A stretch of DNA of 64,000 nucleotides from Limnoperna fortunei (lineage: Eukaryota; Mollusca; Bivalvia; Mytilida; Modiolidae), in NCBI GenBank assembly GCA_944474755.1, contig OX104122.1, positions 23,027,714-23,091,713 of the forward strand, read 5' to 3'. This document shows positions 13,401 through 28,400 of this stretch, piece after piece (the stretch's first letter is position 1; each line of letters opens with the position of its first letter). Below the pieces are notes generated by a model. That model saw only the letters and a program-made list of their open reading frames with translations. It did no database searches and was not told the DNA's origin. A program made the position numbers and the translations under genes.

Positions 13401-16400
13401 TGGAAAAAATAAAACATCGTTAAAATAACACCCTAAATGAGATTTCTTGAAATAAAAATTTATAGAACGATACATGTCTACTAAAACTTTATAAAAAACC
13501 TTAATTTTCTGTTGTTTTTGAACCTTTTAATGTTATTTCAATGATTTTTCCGATATATTTTTGAATTTTTAACAATTTATATGAATCGATGTTTTTATTT
13601 CTGTAAAATGCATATCATTGCTATAAATTTGCAACAATTTGGAACAATCCGCTGAAAATTGTGAGTACATTTTAATTTATTATTAATTTAGTTTTAATAA
13701 TAATTTTCAAAAACATTAGAAATTAAGACTGAAGCTGACTAATTTTCTTGTTCCTTAATATTCAGTTAAAAAGTTGTCGTTATTTGAATTGTCCTTTATA
13801 TTTATTTAATTAAAGCACAGTTATACCCCGTGAGGGGTTGAAGGCATACATAAACAAAAAATAACAGATCATACAGTAGAATCATGCAATCTTCAAGTCC
13901 ACTTTCCTCATTATTGAAGACTTTTTAATAAATGGAACAACAAACTGCAAATGACTCCAAGAAGAAAGTATATTATATATTTATTTATATCATTTTCATA
14001 AGTATTTTTAATGTTATTTTCTAATTTTTTTCTTATATTCGAGTATTTCGGACAATGGAAAAAGTAGTGCATTTCATCTTCTAATACATTGTTAGTACAC
14101 ATTGTATTGTACATAGTCTATCTGGCCTTTTCACACTTTTGTATCTTCCTCTTTCAATTTCAAGGAAATGATCACTTGTTCTCATTTTACATATATTTCT
14201 TCTGTTATCAAAGTTTGTTTTTAATAAATATTCATATGTTACATTCAGTTTTAATTTTACTATATAAATATATTTTATTTTCTGATGTAAGTTTTTTTAT
14301 TATTTGAAAAAAGCATTTTACATAGTTATCTTGAAAAGTTTTGTTTAATGTCTTTGTAAAAAAAAGTCAAATTTTTATTATAGTTAATATTTTTAGCTCT
14401 TCTATTTCCATTATTTGAACTGCATATATTATGTACATAAGAAAACCAGGAGTATGTAGCATTATTATGCAGGGACTGTGATAATAAGAACGCATCATCT
14501 ACCAAAGGATTACTAGTATGGTGTAGAAGTCTTATTAGGTATTTGATTGACTTTAATAAATGTATCTACAGTATATTGAGCTAATTCAGCTCTAGCTGCT
14601 ATGTTTACAGACTGTAATAAGGAAACTAAATGATTTAAATATAAAAGAAAGTATTTACGCGCTATAATATAATCATACTGCCTTTGAACGAGGGTGTTAT
14701 GGTAGATTATCACATGAAGAAAAAATTATCACACCTGAGTTCAAAGGCAGTATGGTTTTTATTATACTGAATGCCTTTTATCTAAAGAAGAAACGTGAAC
14801 TACCATAAAGATGCTGTACTGAATTATATTTTTAATAGAATTTGCTTCTTTGTCTACTAGTTGTTTTTCCAATAATTATTGCACATTTTGATGTATTTGT
14901 TGTGCCTCTGACTTGTTTGCGCGAAAGGACAAACGACGTGCAAGTAAATTTCAGCTGATGCGGCTAATCATTTTCCTTGTTGGCAATTTTCGTTCTGAGC
15001 GGGTGATAATTTTTATATCACTCGTAAACTTCGGCTGGATCGGGTGATAATTTTCATTTTCGGCAATCTCCGGTCTGAGCGGGTGTTAATTTTTTTTAGA
15101 TCACCCGTTGGGACGAAAGCACGAGGAATTAACACCCGTTGCTATAATGGGCGGGGCTAAAATCGGAATCAAGACCACGCAGACCAAGCATCCTTTTGTA
15201 TTCGCATGGAGCTTCGCCAGTAACTTTGCAGTGAAATGTATTCAGTGCTAATACATGTAATAGACAGTGCTTTCCAATGCTTTTTATTTCCTTATATTGT
15301 TATGTAAATATAAATATCTTGTTATGGAATACTAGTACAAAAATAAATACTTAATAAAATTATATTATAATTACAAAAAAAATATATGAACATTTTATGA
15401 TGAGAAACAAAAATACTATTTATGAAAATAAAATAAAAAGAACTTTACACAGAAAAAAATAGACTCGAAATAAAACAAAGGAAACAAAATATTATCTTAT
15501 ATATGTATACTACTGAACAGGTAGCTATCCTTATGATGGCCCCCTAATCCCCACCCCTAATTGGATGTTGTTATAGTTAATTATCAAAAGTTGGAGAAAC
15601 GTGAATAAACCGTCTTTAATTGGACAGTAACCATGTGTTAATTTGGTTACTGTCCAATTAAAGACAGCATTTTTGCATGAAGTATAATAATAAACGATAA
15701 CAGCGTGTCGGTATAGCATGGCTTAATTTCGCAATGTGTAACCCTCGGAATTAGTTAATATTTTTTGTTGTACAAAAGATCTCTGAAATATATATTAAAA
15801 ACAATAAAGTCGTGAATAATTATACATAACCGTCCACACTGTATACTATCACCAACAAGCCACTACATAAAACCTTTTGACCTTTCTTTAATTATTTGCA
15901 TTGCACGCAAAACCTCGTACTACCTAACATCTACTTTTCTTTGACTATCTCACGAAATCAAAGGTCACTACTGAACCTATATTGACCGTTACGCCCTTAG
16001 TGATGATCGATAAATAGGTGTTTATCTATGGAGAAGCAAATTATTACCGACCGTTCCTATTGCCCTTGCTTTGATCAAGCTGTGTCCCATAAAATTCCAA
16101 TGGGCGGAATAGCGCATTTCATTACGTTAGTTATACTGTTTCCTTAGTATGTAAAATAAAACATTTTAATTTGTGTATTGACAACTTTATGTCTTTTCTT
16201 TTGGTTTGTGAGTATGTAGTTATGATCACAATTACTGTTATCCAAACAAATTTCGAAGTGATTTCCCTAAAATCTTAGTTCTATATTACAACATAATCAC
16301 ATGGGTAGCAAATTTTTATGTAAGCAAAAAATCAATTGGGATTTCAACAGTATTCATATAATTTTTTTCAGCAAAATATGATTTTTTTTCAATCAAATTG

Positions 16401-19400
16401 AAAGTGATTTGCCAAATTCAATATCTATTTAAAAAGGACTCAAAGTATTGGTAATCGACCATACTTTTACGAGATAGCAGCACATCTTTTTTGGTCATCG
16501 ATTTAATTTAATACAAATTGCAGATATATATGACACGCCCGTTCATTTCTAAAAAAGTCGAAAAAAATCGACATTGACACATTACAATTATTGCATAGGT
16601 GACAAGTCACGTGATGACAGATATAGTTGGACATGTAGCTTCTAGAACGTAAAATTTAGGTAAAGGTAAGGTAACTGACTGACAAGTACTAATAATAAGC
16701 TGCTACTGGACCAAAATTGATTACCGGACTCCCAAATAAATGTCTTGACATCATCGAAGTTTGTTTGTTTGTTAGTCGTGTATTAAACGCAACTAATGGA
16801 AATTTTCAGCTAAATCACGGCGTCCAGTTTTTATTGGGAGAGGTTCAAGTCGGAAACCCGGAGAAAACCCTCGGCCTTCCGTTAACAAACCGACAATTCT
16901 CGTCAATTAAGATTGTAGTCGAGCACACCCGCCCGCAGTGAGACTCGAACCCGCAACCTCAGGGTTGACAGTCACGTGATCAATAGTAGATTTCCACTCG
17001 GTCACTGAGGCCCCTCAATATTCGTTGCAGTTGACATAAAAAGAAAAAGTAGATCAAGGACTGCGCAGACCGGGGTCAAACAGTAAACCCGAGTAGTGTA
17101 ACATGTCTAACTGTGGAAAAGTGTGATAATGAATAAAATAAAGACCATTTTCAAGTATGACGCAAACGTCACGAACCATGCAACGTTGATTGTGCAAAAC
17201 AATAATAATTGTTCAATTAATTGATAAAGTCATACTTTATAAAAAATATTCACATGTAAACTTTGGTACATTTTTTATACACTTCTTGGTATGAATAGAA
17301 GTAATTTTATAGACAATAAAAATATCATCCAATCAAAAATTTACGCCAATTTTGGGGCTTAACGATAACAAGTTCAATATAGAAATGAATCCAGACACAC
17401 AAATGCCATTAAACGTCTGGATGATCGAGACTACTAAAACGACAGTGCAAAACCGGACACCAGTTACTTTGTTTTGTTGTCTGTTTTTAAAATACAAAGG
17501 GAGTTTGTACATGGTAGTTTATTTTAAATAAAGGTCACGTTGCAAACGTCATATGTAGTTTTTTGTGTTTCAAGGAATGCTACTTTCAATCCATTGTGAA
17601 ATAACTAATTTTTGTCCCTGTGTAAATGCGCAAAACTTATTCAGTAATATTGTCATTTCAAAATAATTGTGCATCTTAAAAATGTTTGTTACAGTTAGAA
17701 CAAATCACGAAGAAACGATAAAGAGGTATATTTCAAGGATGTATCGATACAGTAAAATGCACCCGGTGAAATATAGGGGCTCGCGAAGGGGTCTGGACAT
17801 TTTGTTTTTTTCTGCTGATTTCGGGTGTATTAACATTTATGTACATCGGATATATTTGGTTGGGGTAAAATTCACACATTCTTAATAGATTGGCAACATT
17901 TGCAAAAAGGTAGGATTTACGGTTTTTCTGAAAATTACGATTTTCGCACAAAAAATCCGTGTTCAACGTTAACGACCGGGAACTTTTTCCTCATGCTAAG
18001 AATATACGATTAAAATGTCCAAAAGACCCCCTAGGGTCCTCATTATTGTTTTATTATCTGCTAATACATTAGTGGGGTCAACGGGACACAGACAGATACA
18101 TTTACAATGTATGGCACTCTGTATGTGAAATTAACACCTCCGTTACATAATGAACCGTTTACTATGCTCTACCGGAGCTCTTTGAAGTTTCACGCTGAAA
18201 GGAGCGTTAAACCCAATTTAAAAAGCACAATTTATATATAACTATTTCAAAAAGTACCAGAAAAAAAATGTGTTTCAGTACGATTTTCAATTTTAGAAAT
18301 ACGGTCACACCCACTTGTGAACTGACTCTATGAAAGTTTCATGTGGTTTGCATATAAACGCTTGAAATGAGCACTAAATCATTAAAAGTTCCAGCTGTGA
18401 AAAGTTTTAAGATAACAAATGCATAATAAAGTATGTCATTAATTCCCAGGGAACAATTTGTCTGTGGCGTTAAATTTATTAACACAAATGACCGGCGATA
18501 GACTAATTGAAGAAATAAAACATTTTATTATAGACATAAATACTCGTATTCAAAATATTGTCTTCTGAAAATGAAGACAAATAGATTAAATATTAAAGTA
18601 ATTTACACCTCATTAGATTAACAAATGCATACTAAGAGTTCATTTATTACTGAGTGATCTAACGGCAAAGGTAAACCCTCATTTTGAAATACCGTAAAGT
18701 TGTGGAGATTTCTGCAATATAAAAATGATGTAGTGGCTACAGAATAATAGTGACTTATTTGTCCCTAAAAGAAATTGCAGATCTATTGTTTTGTGTGTCT
18801 CGAGTTTTAATCAAAGTGTTTTGAAAACACAAAAGTCGTATTTTTTTCAATTCAATTCAAATAATTTTATTGAAAATGCATCAACAGATATATAATCAAA
18901 GGGATTACACAGCAGACACAGCCTAGATAGGGTGTTCTCCCATAAAGTGGACATCAACGTTAATACAATATATAGACAGTATAATGTAATATAAACAGTA
19001 TAAAGTACTATAAATTCAGTATTATGTGCAACCCTTTTTTTAGTGAGTTTTACAAATTGTAATTTAAAATTCTTAATTACATATAAGGAATAAAGAAAAT
19101 AATAAACCGATAAACAAGAGTCCATTCCAAAGTATTAACAGTATTAAAGGTTGTTTATAAGGTTATTTTTCAAATCCTTTTGTCTCTTGTATGGGTTATT
19201 TCTATGTTATCATCTTTGGATATATTTAGAATATTGTCAGTGAATCTTTTTAAATTAAAAACAGGTGATATCTTTGTCTTAGAAATAATGGGCAAAAGTA
19301 AAAATAATGAAAATTGTCTTCAATGTCATCCCCACAGATACACTGAGAGCTGTCTCACAAATGGGATAAAAATTTGTGATAGTTCACTGGCTAGATTGCG

Positions 19401-22400
19401 CAACTGGCAGAGTATGATATTATATCGCCTTAATCCATAACAAAAGTGGTGGGGTGGGGGTGGGGAGAGGGGGAGGGATTTTTTCCCTTATTTTTTATAC
19501 ATTGCTCTACTCTGCAAGTTCTGAGTGTTACCATCAAGTTTGTTCCATTCTTTTAGTACACTGTGATAAAAAACTATTTTTGTAAGATGATGTGCGACTA
19601 GTTGGGGGTTTGAAAGGATGACTCTTTGGGGAATTGTTTATAAATGGTAAAATTTCATTAAAGAGATATTCTGGTGTTTTGCCATTTAGAGATTTGTGTA
19701 ATATACATGTACGTAATTTGCCTATCATACGACGTTCATTAAGTGTATCCCAACCCAATTCATTGTACAGCGTTTCAGGGGATATACCCTTTCTTAGCCC
19801 AGTAATTATTCTCGCTGCATCAAGTTGAACATTTTCTAACATATCAAATTCCTTCTTGCCTACAGAAATGCCACACCACTCCCCCATATTCCAAGGTAGG
19901 CCGAATGAATGCAATATAGTTTTCAAGAGAATTTCTCAATACAATAAAATAGAAAAACACCATATTTAATCTCAACATATTAAAAGAAAAAAGACAAATA
20001 CTATTAAATCAGGCATTAATCAAATCAATATATGTCATATTTGCAAAACTCGTTTGTTTGATGGTATTTAATGCCACTTTCAGCAATTTTTCAGCTATAT
20101 CATTGCGTCCAGTTTTTTATTGGTGGAGGAAGCCGAAGTACCCGGAGAAAATCCCGACCTGCGGTAGGAAAACTGCCAATCCTTGTCAATTAAGATTGGA
20201 GTCGAGTACACCCTGCCTGCAGTGAGAATCGAACCCGCAATCTCAGTGTTGACAGACCACTTGATTAATAGTAGACGAACTACCTTAACCACTCGGCCAC
20301 CGAGGCCCCTTGGCCGGAAAACTCGTGAAAAGAAATCTGCATGTGCCAGTGTGCAATGGAGCGTCAATTATAACAAAACCGTTTATTCGGCGTGTTTACG
20401 TTAAAGAAATTTAACAGTTTAGTTTCAATCCTGTAATACTATACATGTAAACTGAGGGTATGTAAACATATTTGCTGAAAATCAAGCGACGAATCGACTT
20501 TACTTGAAGGGTTTTACGGCGACAACTAAATGCCCTATGTCGGACGAAATCAGGCGACTAATCTTGGTTCGAGTACCACATACAAGAAAATTTCGCACTG
20601 GCATGACTGGTGATATTGCCTGTTGGAAAAATATTTAATAAGAAATCATGAAAATATTTCATTTCAAAGAGAATCGTACTGAACTGACTAAAAATAAAAA
20701 TTAAGTGTGTCTGAATTAAAAAAAAATCCAATTATATATGGGAGAACATTCTATTTTGGTTTTTGTTTGTGGGGTTTAAAGTCATTTTCAGTAATTTTAT
20801 CATCTATATCATGGCGTACAAGTTTCATAGTGGGATTAAGCATGAGAACCCGGAGAAAAAACACCCGAACTCGGCAAGGAAAGTGATAATCTTTATTTAG
20901 TCTTTATTCTTTTTGGCTTAACACAGATATGGATAAACTTACATCACGATTAGATAATAAATGACCTTTTGTTGAATTAATCTTTCGATCCAATTGATTG
21001 GGACCATACTGGGAGGGTTCCCAGTGCTCGACCCACAGAGCAGCCAAGCGCGTCCCCGGGTGGCGGATAGGGGAGACCCTCTCGTTGGGGGTTGTCAGGT
21101 CATAATACGGAAAGCTTGACCGCGGACCGTAGTGGGTAACGTGTTTGAAGAGTGCCACGCTCCTTGCACGATAAAGACCCATTTTGTAGATTTCGAAAAA
21201 GAGTAGGCTCATTGTAGCCGCTACGAAAGGCTAAATTTTCCTCCCCTACCCAAAACGACATACTTTTCCAGTGGCAGTCAAAATTGTATTCCCTGTAACC
21301 CATCCCACCCCCATTTTCCGTTGATTTATTGTTTGTTAACTTGTTCCCGTCCTGAATATAGCTGAAATACTGCTCGCTGGACGTTAAGCAGACATCCAAT
21401 CAATCAATCAATCAATCGATCTAATTGACTAAAACCAATATGGACTTATTTTTATTCGTCAATTGCATGCAATTATATTCGTGTTGCGTTTGTATTTCGT
21501 AGAGGTAATGAGTATAGAATATTTTGTACTGTATGATTTTAATCGATATCGTCCACTCTTGACACTATTTTTTACTAAGTTTGGTCACGTGGTGCAAGAC
21601 CTATAAGCGCGTAGTTTCTGCTGCGCAACATATTGTACTCAAAAGTACATTGCACAAGTTTGTATATGCAATATATTTTTTTAAATAATATTATATAAGG
21701 CAAGTATCTGTTAAGTGTGCAAAAGTAATTGTAAATGGTGAAAATGTGTATTTATATCGCAACTAATTCTGTTGATATCAGTTTACAACCGATGTTTATT
21801 TATCTTAAGCATACTTGTAAACAAGGTGTGCTTTTTAGTATACATACATGTATATATCCGCATTAAAAAAGAAATGTTACATCTGGTCAGATGCATTTTT
21901 CTTATATAAATGACGATAGCAATGCATGACTGATCGAGTTGTTATAATATAATATTAGTCAGATAAATTTTTAAAAGTGTATATTATATTGATGAGTATA
22001 AATTGTGTAATTGCATGAAAGGTGCATTAATTAGAATCCATGGCGCCATCTTAAACATTTTATAGTATACTCTGTACAATGGATCTTAAAAACACATGCG
22101 CAAAGAAAATGAGTATGTAGTAAAAAGCGTGTATCATAAGTTATAAGTTCAACAAAAAATTATAATAAAAATTGTATATTTTGTTATATTATTAATTGAT
22201 ATTTTTCTGATAAATTTGATTAGTGTAAAGCCTGTCACATGACATGCTGTATTTGGTAAGGTTCTTTGAAAACGGCTGATAGGAAAGTGATGTTGCACGG
22301 TTATTTAGAAAACATGATATTGCACGGCTATTTTTAAATAATTGGAATTCCCCTTTAAACAGCCAATCAGAATGACTTCTGTCTGTTTCCGGTTTGAAAG

Positions 22401-25400
22401 TTAGGAAAGTATGTACATTGTGAAAAATTGCAAATATTTCAATATGTTGCATGTATTTTTGTATTTATAAATCTTTTAAATTGAAAGTTTTCATAATTTC
22501 AGATGATATTGAAATGAAATGTGATATTTTCGTACATGTGACAAAACCCACCAAAACAGTAAACTAATCAAAAGAACGTTGAACTAAATTCCTTTAAAAT
22601 ACTAGTATATACAGATGTGCATAAAAATATCAATTAATAATATACCAATTGTAGCCTTTAACTACGGTCGATATGAAAAATATCGACATGAGATAACATA
22701 TCGACCTCCAACTTCGTTGTCGGTCGATATGTTCTCATGTCGATATTTTTTCATATCGACCTAATTTAAAGGCTATAATTGTATAATATCTTTTGTAAAT
22801 TTGATTTTAATTGTAAAAACTTACCCCGAGAAATCCGTGGCTGACCTATTTTCGATAAAACACTGTTTCCTTGGTGAAAATCAAATATTACATTTCCATC
22901 AAAATCCATGACCTGAAATTTTTTTTGAAATTTTACATCCAATGAGAAGGAAAATATTAAGGGGACTGCATTATAAGTTGTCAATGTAATGAAAGGAAAC
23001 AACTTTTTTATGTATGATGTTTGGTTTGTTAACAGTCTAAAAAGTATTTAATTTGATTAAATACAGTTCAAAAAAGACGAAGCAACACTTAATGTTAAAT
23101 AGTTCTATCTAAAGCATATTTGGCGAGGAGACTTAAAGTGACAATTATAATCAGCTTTAAAATGGTAAGTTTTATTTGTTTTTGACAAAATACTTCATAC
23201 AGATATCACCTTGTGATACTTTTTCATAAAGCAAAGAGTTTGTCTGCATTTTTTGTTGTACTTTAATATTTGCAGCACAGAATTAAAAAGTACTAAAAAT
23301 ATAAGCGACAGTTACTTTGTCGATAAATTAAATAATAATAACCCGCCAAAGAAGAAGATGTTATATTAATATAATATTTTACATTGTCTAGGCAATAGTT
23401 TCCCAGCGATACAAAAAAACTACAATTTCTGTTAAAAGTGGACAATGTTTGCGGAACACCCTTTTTACACTTATTTTTTAAATGTTAAGTAAAACACCAA
23501 ATATCTAATTGCATTTATGAACAATCTACACAAACTATGTTATTTTAATTTTTATTTATTTTAAAAAGTCACATTGTGCTTTAACTGGTTTAATCTAATG
23601 TGAAAAAACGGTAAAATGACCTAATATGAATTCCATTTTGTTATATATATTTACTTTTTTTATTGCACATTAAAGTATGAAAAACATACGAAAACTGTTC
23701 ATACATGAAAATCCTTATTTATTTTTAATTAAGTAAACTGTCCTTACCTCTGAACTAATTTCTTTTTAAAAATGAGTGTTGTATCATGGATTGCATGCAG
23801 TTAAACATCCGTATCAGCGTGTGACCAACAACAAATATCACGCTCGTCTCCCAGCAGGCACTCAACGTTGAATCAACGTTGAAAAAATGTTGAGATTTGG
23901 TCGCAACGTTGAACAACTCAAATTCAATGTTGAATCAACGTTGATGGTTTCAACGTTGAAATGACAACGTTGAACCAACGTTGAATTCAGATTGTCGACT
24001 TCAACGTTATATGTCCGACGTTGAAGCAACGTTGAATTGGGGTCAGTGTTTCAACGTTCGAAATAACATAAAAGAAACAATATATATTATAGTAAAATAA
24101 TTAAAATATGCTTCCCCTTGATTAGCTTGAATATAGTTAAACATAAAAACAAAGCAAATAAATCAGGCGAGGGGAGATCCTTCATCTCGTTTTCCAGCCT
24201 GGTTTTATTGTGTTTTACAATTTTTTTTAGATATAATATGTTTAAATTTTCGAACCGGAACACTCAGCCGCGCATGCGTTCTTACATTTTTCGTTTAAAA
24301 GTTGGCGGCCAGGATCTGCGATGTTTCCTTGTGTGATTTTACAGCTGTTGTGTACTTCTACTTGTTCCAGCTACAGAGTAAGTATAATGTTTACTTTTAA
24401 CAGGTATATAATACACACTGACACGTGCAAATAATAAATCTTTTGACTGATATCATATTGAACTGATATAGAGAAGCACATCTGCACCGATCCGTGTTCA
24501 AAATGTATTGCAGTTAAACACCACGCAGAACGACAAATTGTACACAGCAGCATGTAAAAATTGACATAATCCAATATTAAAATAGCATCATCTATGCATG
24601 TACATTACTGAATAAATAAGGGGTACAAGTGGAAAATCGTGTTGACCCCCCCCCCCCCCATTTGAGAAAATTATTATAGATGTTACATTTTCAGTTGATA
24701 TACAAATATTTCTATATAAATAGGATGTGCTCCACTCACATATTAACTGTACCTGTACAGTAACATTATGCACATTGTCAATTTATAAGCATGTACACAT
24801 GTATTTAAAATCTTGCTTTTACACTCCTTTGCAGATATGCTACAAATAAAGTACCGAGTCTGGTGAATTTAAAGCTATAAAGGGGAAAACAAGTTTGCAG
24901 TTGAACATTTGAGTAATCGATTCTCAATAAATCAGAGGTTGGTATTGTCTTTATGTACACTGTTGTCATTATAGCCAACATAAGTGCTGAAGAAAACAAC
25001 ATTTCTCAAGTCATACATTAGATTTATTTATCGTATTATACCTACATGTAGTTTAAATTAAAATATATCTTTTATTTCAAGGGACATTTCCAGAAAATTA
25101 AAAAACACATTAACATGAATTGCTCTGCAAAAAATAATCTGGGAACATATCATTTAGTATTTGTTACCCATTTATTATATTTATTACTATAAAGATACTA
25201 CCAAATAAGCAACTGAGAGAGCTCTTGAAGTTGAAGACTGTATTTAACTTCAATTTGGAATTTTGACAATTATTAATAATTTTTCTCTTATTTCAGATGC
25301 TGTGATAAGAACTCAGAGTACAAGACATCAATGTTTGATAAAGTTTGTACACGATTTTTAAAATGTGCTATCAACTAGATAGGAGGTGTTTACACTAACA

Positions 25401-28400
25401 GAAAAAAATGGACTCGGACCACATAGACAATAACTGTTAACAAAGAAATAGTAATCTACCAAATTACATAACATTCTATCGTCTACAAAAAGTTTGCATA
25501 GGATATATAGAAAGGACATGCATCCATATGAAGCGGTTTGATTTTTTAATACTTCATTATAACAGAACATTACTGGATTTAACCTTGCTTATAAGTGGAC
25601 TGGTAATTGAAGTGATTTTGGACATAACTTTTGGGACTAGTTATATAACGGTACATGGACATTCCTTTTTTGGATATATACTGGAACATTCAAAAGACAA
25701 ATAACATTCTTTTTTGGTTATTGTAATTTTATACATAATTAATTGTTCTTAATAAATAATCAATTTCTTTTATTGTATTTGTCCTTTTGTTAGCCAATAT
25801 AAAGGGTATTTCATTTTGACCTGTAACACATGTTTAACTTCTGTCATAACTAGTGAAATAGTATTATAGGATTACAAAACTATTATTATTTGCACAGTGT
25901 ATTTCAATCACTTTTAAAGTAAATTCAGCCTATTATCAACCAACATTTGGTTTCTGTGTCCACATGTTTCGTGGACACAGAAACCCTGAATTGAGAGGAT
26001 GACAAGGACCAAAATTCAACCTCATTTCAACAAACACTGACCAAAATTCAACGTACACTAACCATAATACAACCTTATTACAACCTGCACTGACCAGAAT
26101 TCAACCAATTTTCAACATCACTTCAACGTTGAAATCTTGACGTTGAATCAACGTCACATTTTCAACGTCAATTCAATTTTCAAATCAAACCTATATTTCA
26201 ATGTTGATTCAACGTTGAAGTTGGACGTTGATTCAATGTTGAAACAATGTTGTTGTGTCCGCTGGGCTATTTATATCGTTTTAATCCTGTTTCTGTAGCT
26301 CTGGGGCTCCCTATAGTCTAGCACAAATCGCATTAATCAACTGCACATATATCGTCAGAAGTACATAAATAAGTGAATCTGTGTACAAATGGTAAACAAA
26401 TTATAAAATCAATATAATGACCACTGAGTTTTTCGGGGATAATATTTTCTTTCTTTCAGTTTCATCTGAAAAATAATTACATTCAATTCCATCTAATGCT
26501 TTGTTATCCAATGTATTTCATCACATATTTTACATATAATAACAAATAAAATGTATTTATTTATTTATTTATTTATTTACAAACTTATCCCTGTGTTCTT
26601 CATCTCGTTATTGTTTCATTGTTGGGTTTAAACTCATACGCACATTTTCTATTTCGTCACGGTATTGCTGCCCGATACCATACAGTTTTCCTTTCAAGCA
26701 AAATGCATTTGACAAGATATTTGCTAGATCGTTATAGTAACAAAATCTTTTTGTGCACCATGTCCAAAGCTTTATACATGTCCGAATCTATTCTTTATAT
26801 TGTAGCAAGTTGTTTTTCATTAAAAGGCATTTCAGATTGAAAATTTCGGTTTTAAGTTCCTCGTTGTCCAAAGTTGCATATCATAAATTTGATTTTTTGT
26901 CTAATTTCCCATGGTCGTCGGCATCGTTTGCCACTTTGCTTACTGACGTTTTTATATTGTTTATGTATTTCAGATTATTCTCTTGGTTCGTTTTACGCTC
27001 GTACATAATATTACTAAGTTCTTTTCAGATTAGCTGTTCTTTCACCGAACTTATTTTTTTTAATCTCTAACTTCTCTTCTTTCGACTATGAATATTATTA
27101 TGATACGAGACTCTTAAATTTGTCTTATAATTTATCGGTGGCGCTCTCCATGTTTCCGACTTTCATTGTTTTTTTTATTCATAACCTGTCACAAGATTGG
27201 TAATGGTATTGTCTAGCTTGTCTATTTTGGACATTCCTCTTTCTATCTTAACCAATCTACTATTCATACCAGTTAACAATTGGTATAAATGTTTATTGTA
27301 ACTGGTTCATTTTGTTCTCCGTAAAGAACCTCGCTTCCTTTATTAGGATTTCCGACGTAGCGGTTTCCATTTTCCTCTTCTAGAGCTTCAATTCAAATGT
27401 TTGTTTGTTTGTTTGTTTGATGGTGTTTAACGCCAATTTCAGCATTTGTATGCCCCCGCGACGACATGTCGGGGGGCATTAAGTTTTACTCATGTCCGTC
27501 CGTCCGTCTGTCCGTACGTACGTACGTCCGAACAAATTTCCGTCAAGCTTTTCTCAGAAACCGTACATGAGAACAATTTTAAATTTGGCAGAGTGGTTCA
27601 GTATCACAAGTTGTACGTCCTAAGCGAATTTCAGACCTGTCGCACAACTACTTCCTGTTTGGGACTTCATTTGTACGTAAATATGTCCGTCTGTATGTAC
27701 AAATTTCCGTCAAGCTTACAAGAGAACAATTTGAAATTTGGCAGGGTGGTTCAGTATCACAAGTTGTACGTCCTTAGCGACGTTCAGACCTGTCGGACAA
27801 CTACTTCCTGTTTGCAACTGGGCCGATATGAAAATGTGGTAACATGAGTATGAAAATTTCCGTCAAGCTTTTCTCAGAAACTGTACATTAGAACAATTTG
27901 AAATTTGGCAGGGTGGTTCAGTATCACAAGTTGTACGTACTTAGCGACTTTCAGACCTGTCGTCCAACTACTTCCTGTTTGCGATTGGACCGATATGAAA
28001 ATGTGTTAACATGAGTATGAAAATTTCCGTCAAGCTTTTCTCAGAAACCGTACATGAGAACAATTTGAAATTCGGCCATTGTGGTTCAGTATCACAAGTT
28101 GTATGTCCTAAGCGACTTTCAGACCTGTCGAGCAACTACTTCCTGTTGCGACTGGGCCGATATGAAAATGTGTTACCACGAGTATGAAAATTTCCGTCAA
28201 GCTTTTCTCAGAAACCGTACACAAGAACAATTTAAAATTTGGCAGGGTGGTTCAGTATCACAAGTTGTACGTCCTAAGAAACTTTCAGACCTGTCGGACA
28301 ACTACTTCCTGTTTTCAACTGGGCCGATATGAAAATGTGTTAACACCAGTATGAAAATTTCCGTCAAGCTTTTCTCAGAAACCTTACATTAGAACAATTT

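Larger units (their letters stand above)
23850..26266. mobile_element. 2.4-kb DNA transposon-like element with AACGTTGA subterminal repeats
   Basis: Left end CCCAGCAGGCACTCAACGTTG; right end reverse-complements to CCCAGCGGACACAACAACATTG. About 220 bp inside each end is packed with (A/T)CAACGTTGAA(T/A) motifs in both orientations. The interior (24,060-25,990) has no transposase and instead holds promoter-like and splice-like sites (separate entries). No clear target duplication beyond CT. Probably non-autonomous; family not assigned. Confidence 0.75.

Noticed and set aside
20210..20311. Functional tRNA gene (A and B boxes, Leu/Ser-like)
   Set aside because: It is embedded in a repeated SINE with body and tail, several copies occur in the window, and the acceptor stem does not close.
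26753..27070. Plus-strand 105-codon hydrophobic ORF as a membrane protein
   Set aside because: The minus strand carries LINE ORF1-like blocks; the hydrophobic reading is the complement of a Lys/Glu-rich coiled coil.
27446..28332. Protein-coding ORFs of 133 and 83 codons
   Set aside because: They run through the tandem units of a transposon and have no domain; the same reading occurs in every unit.
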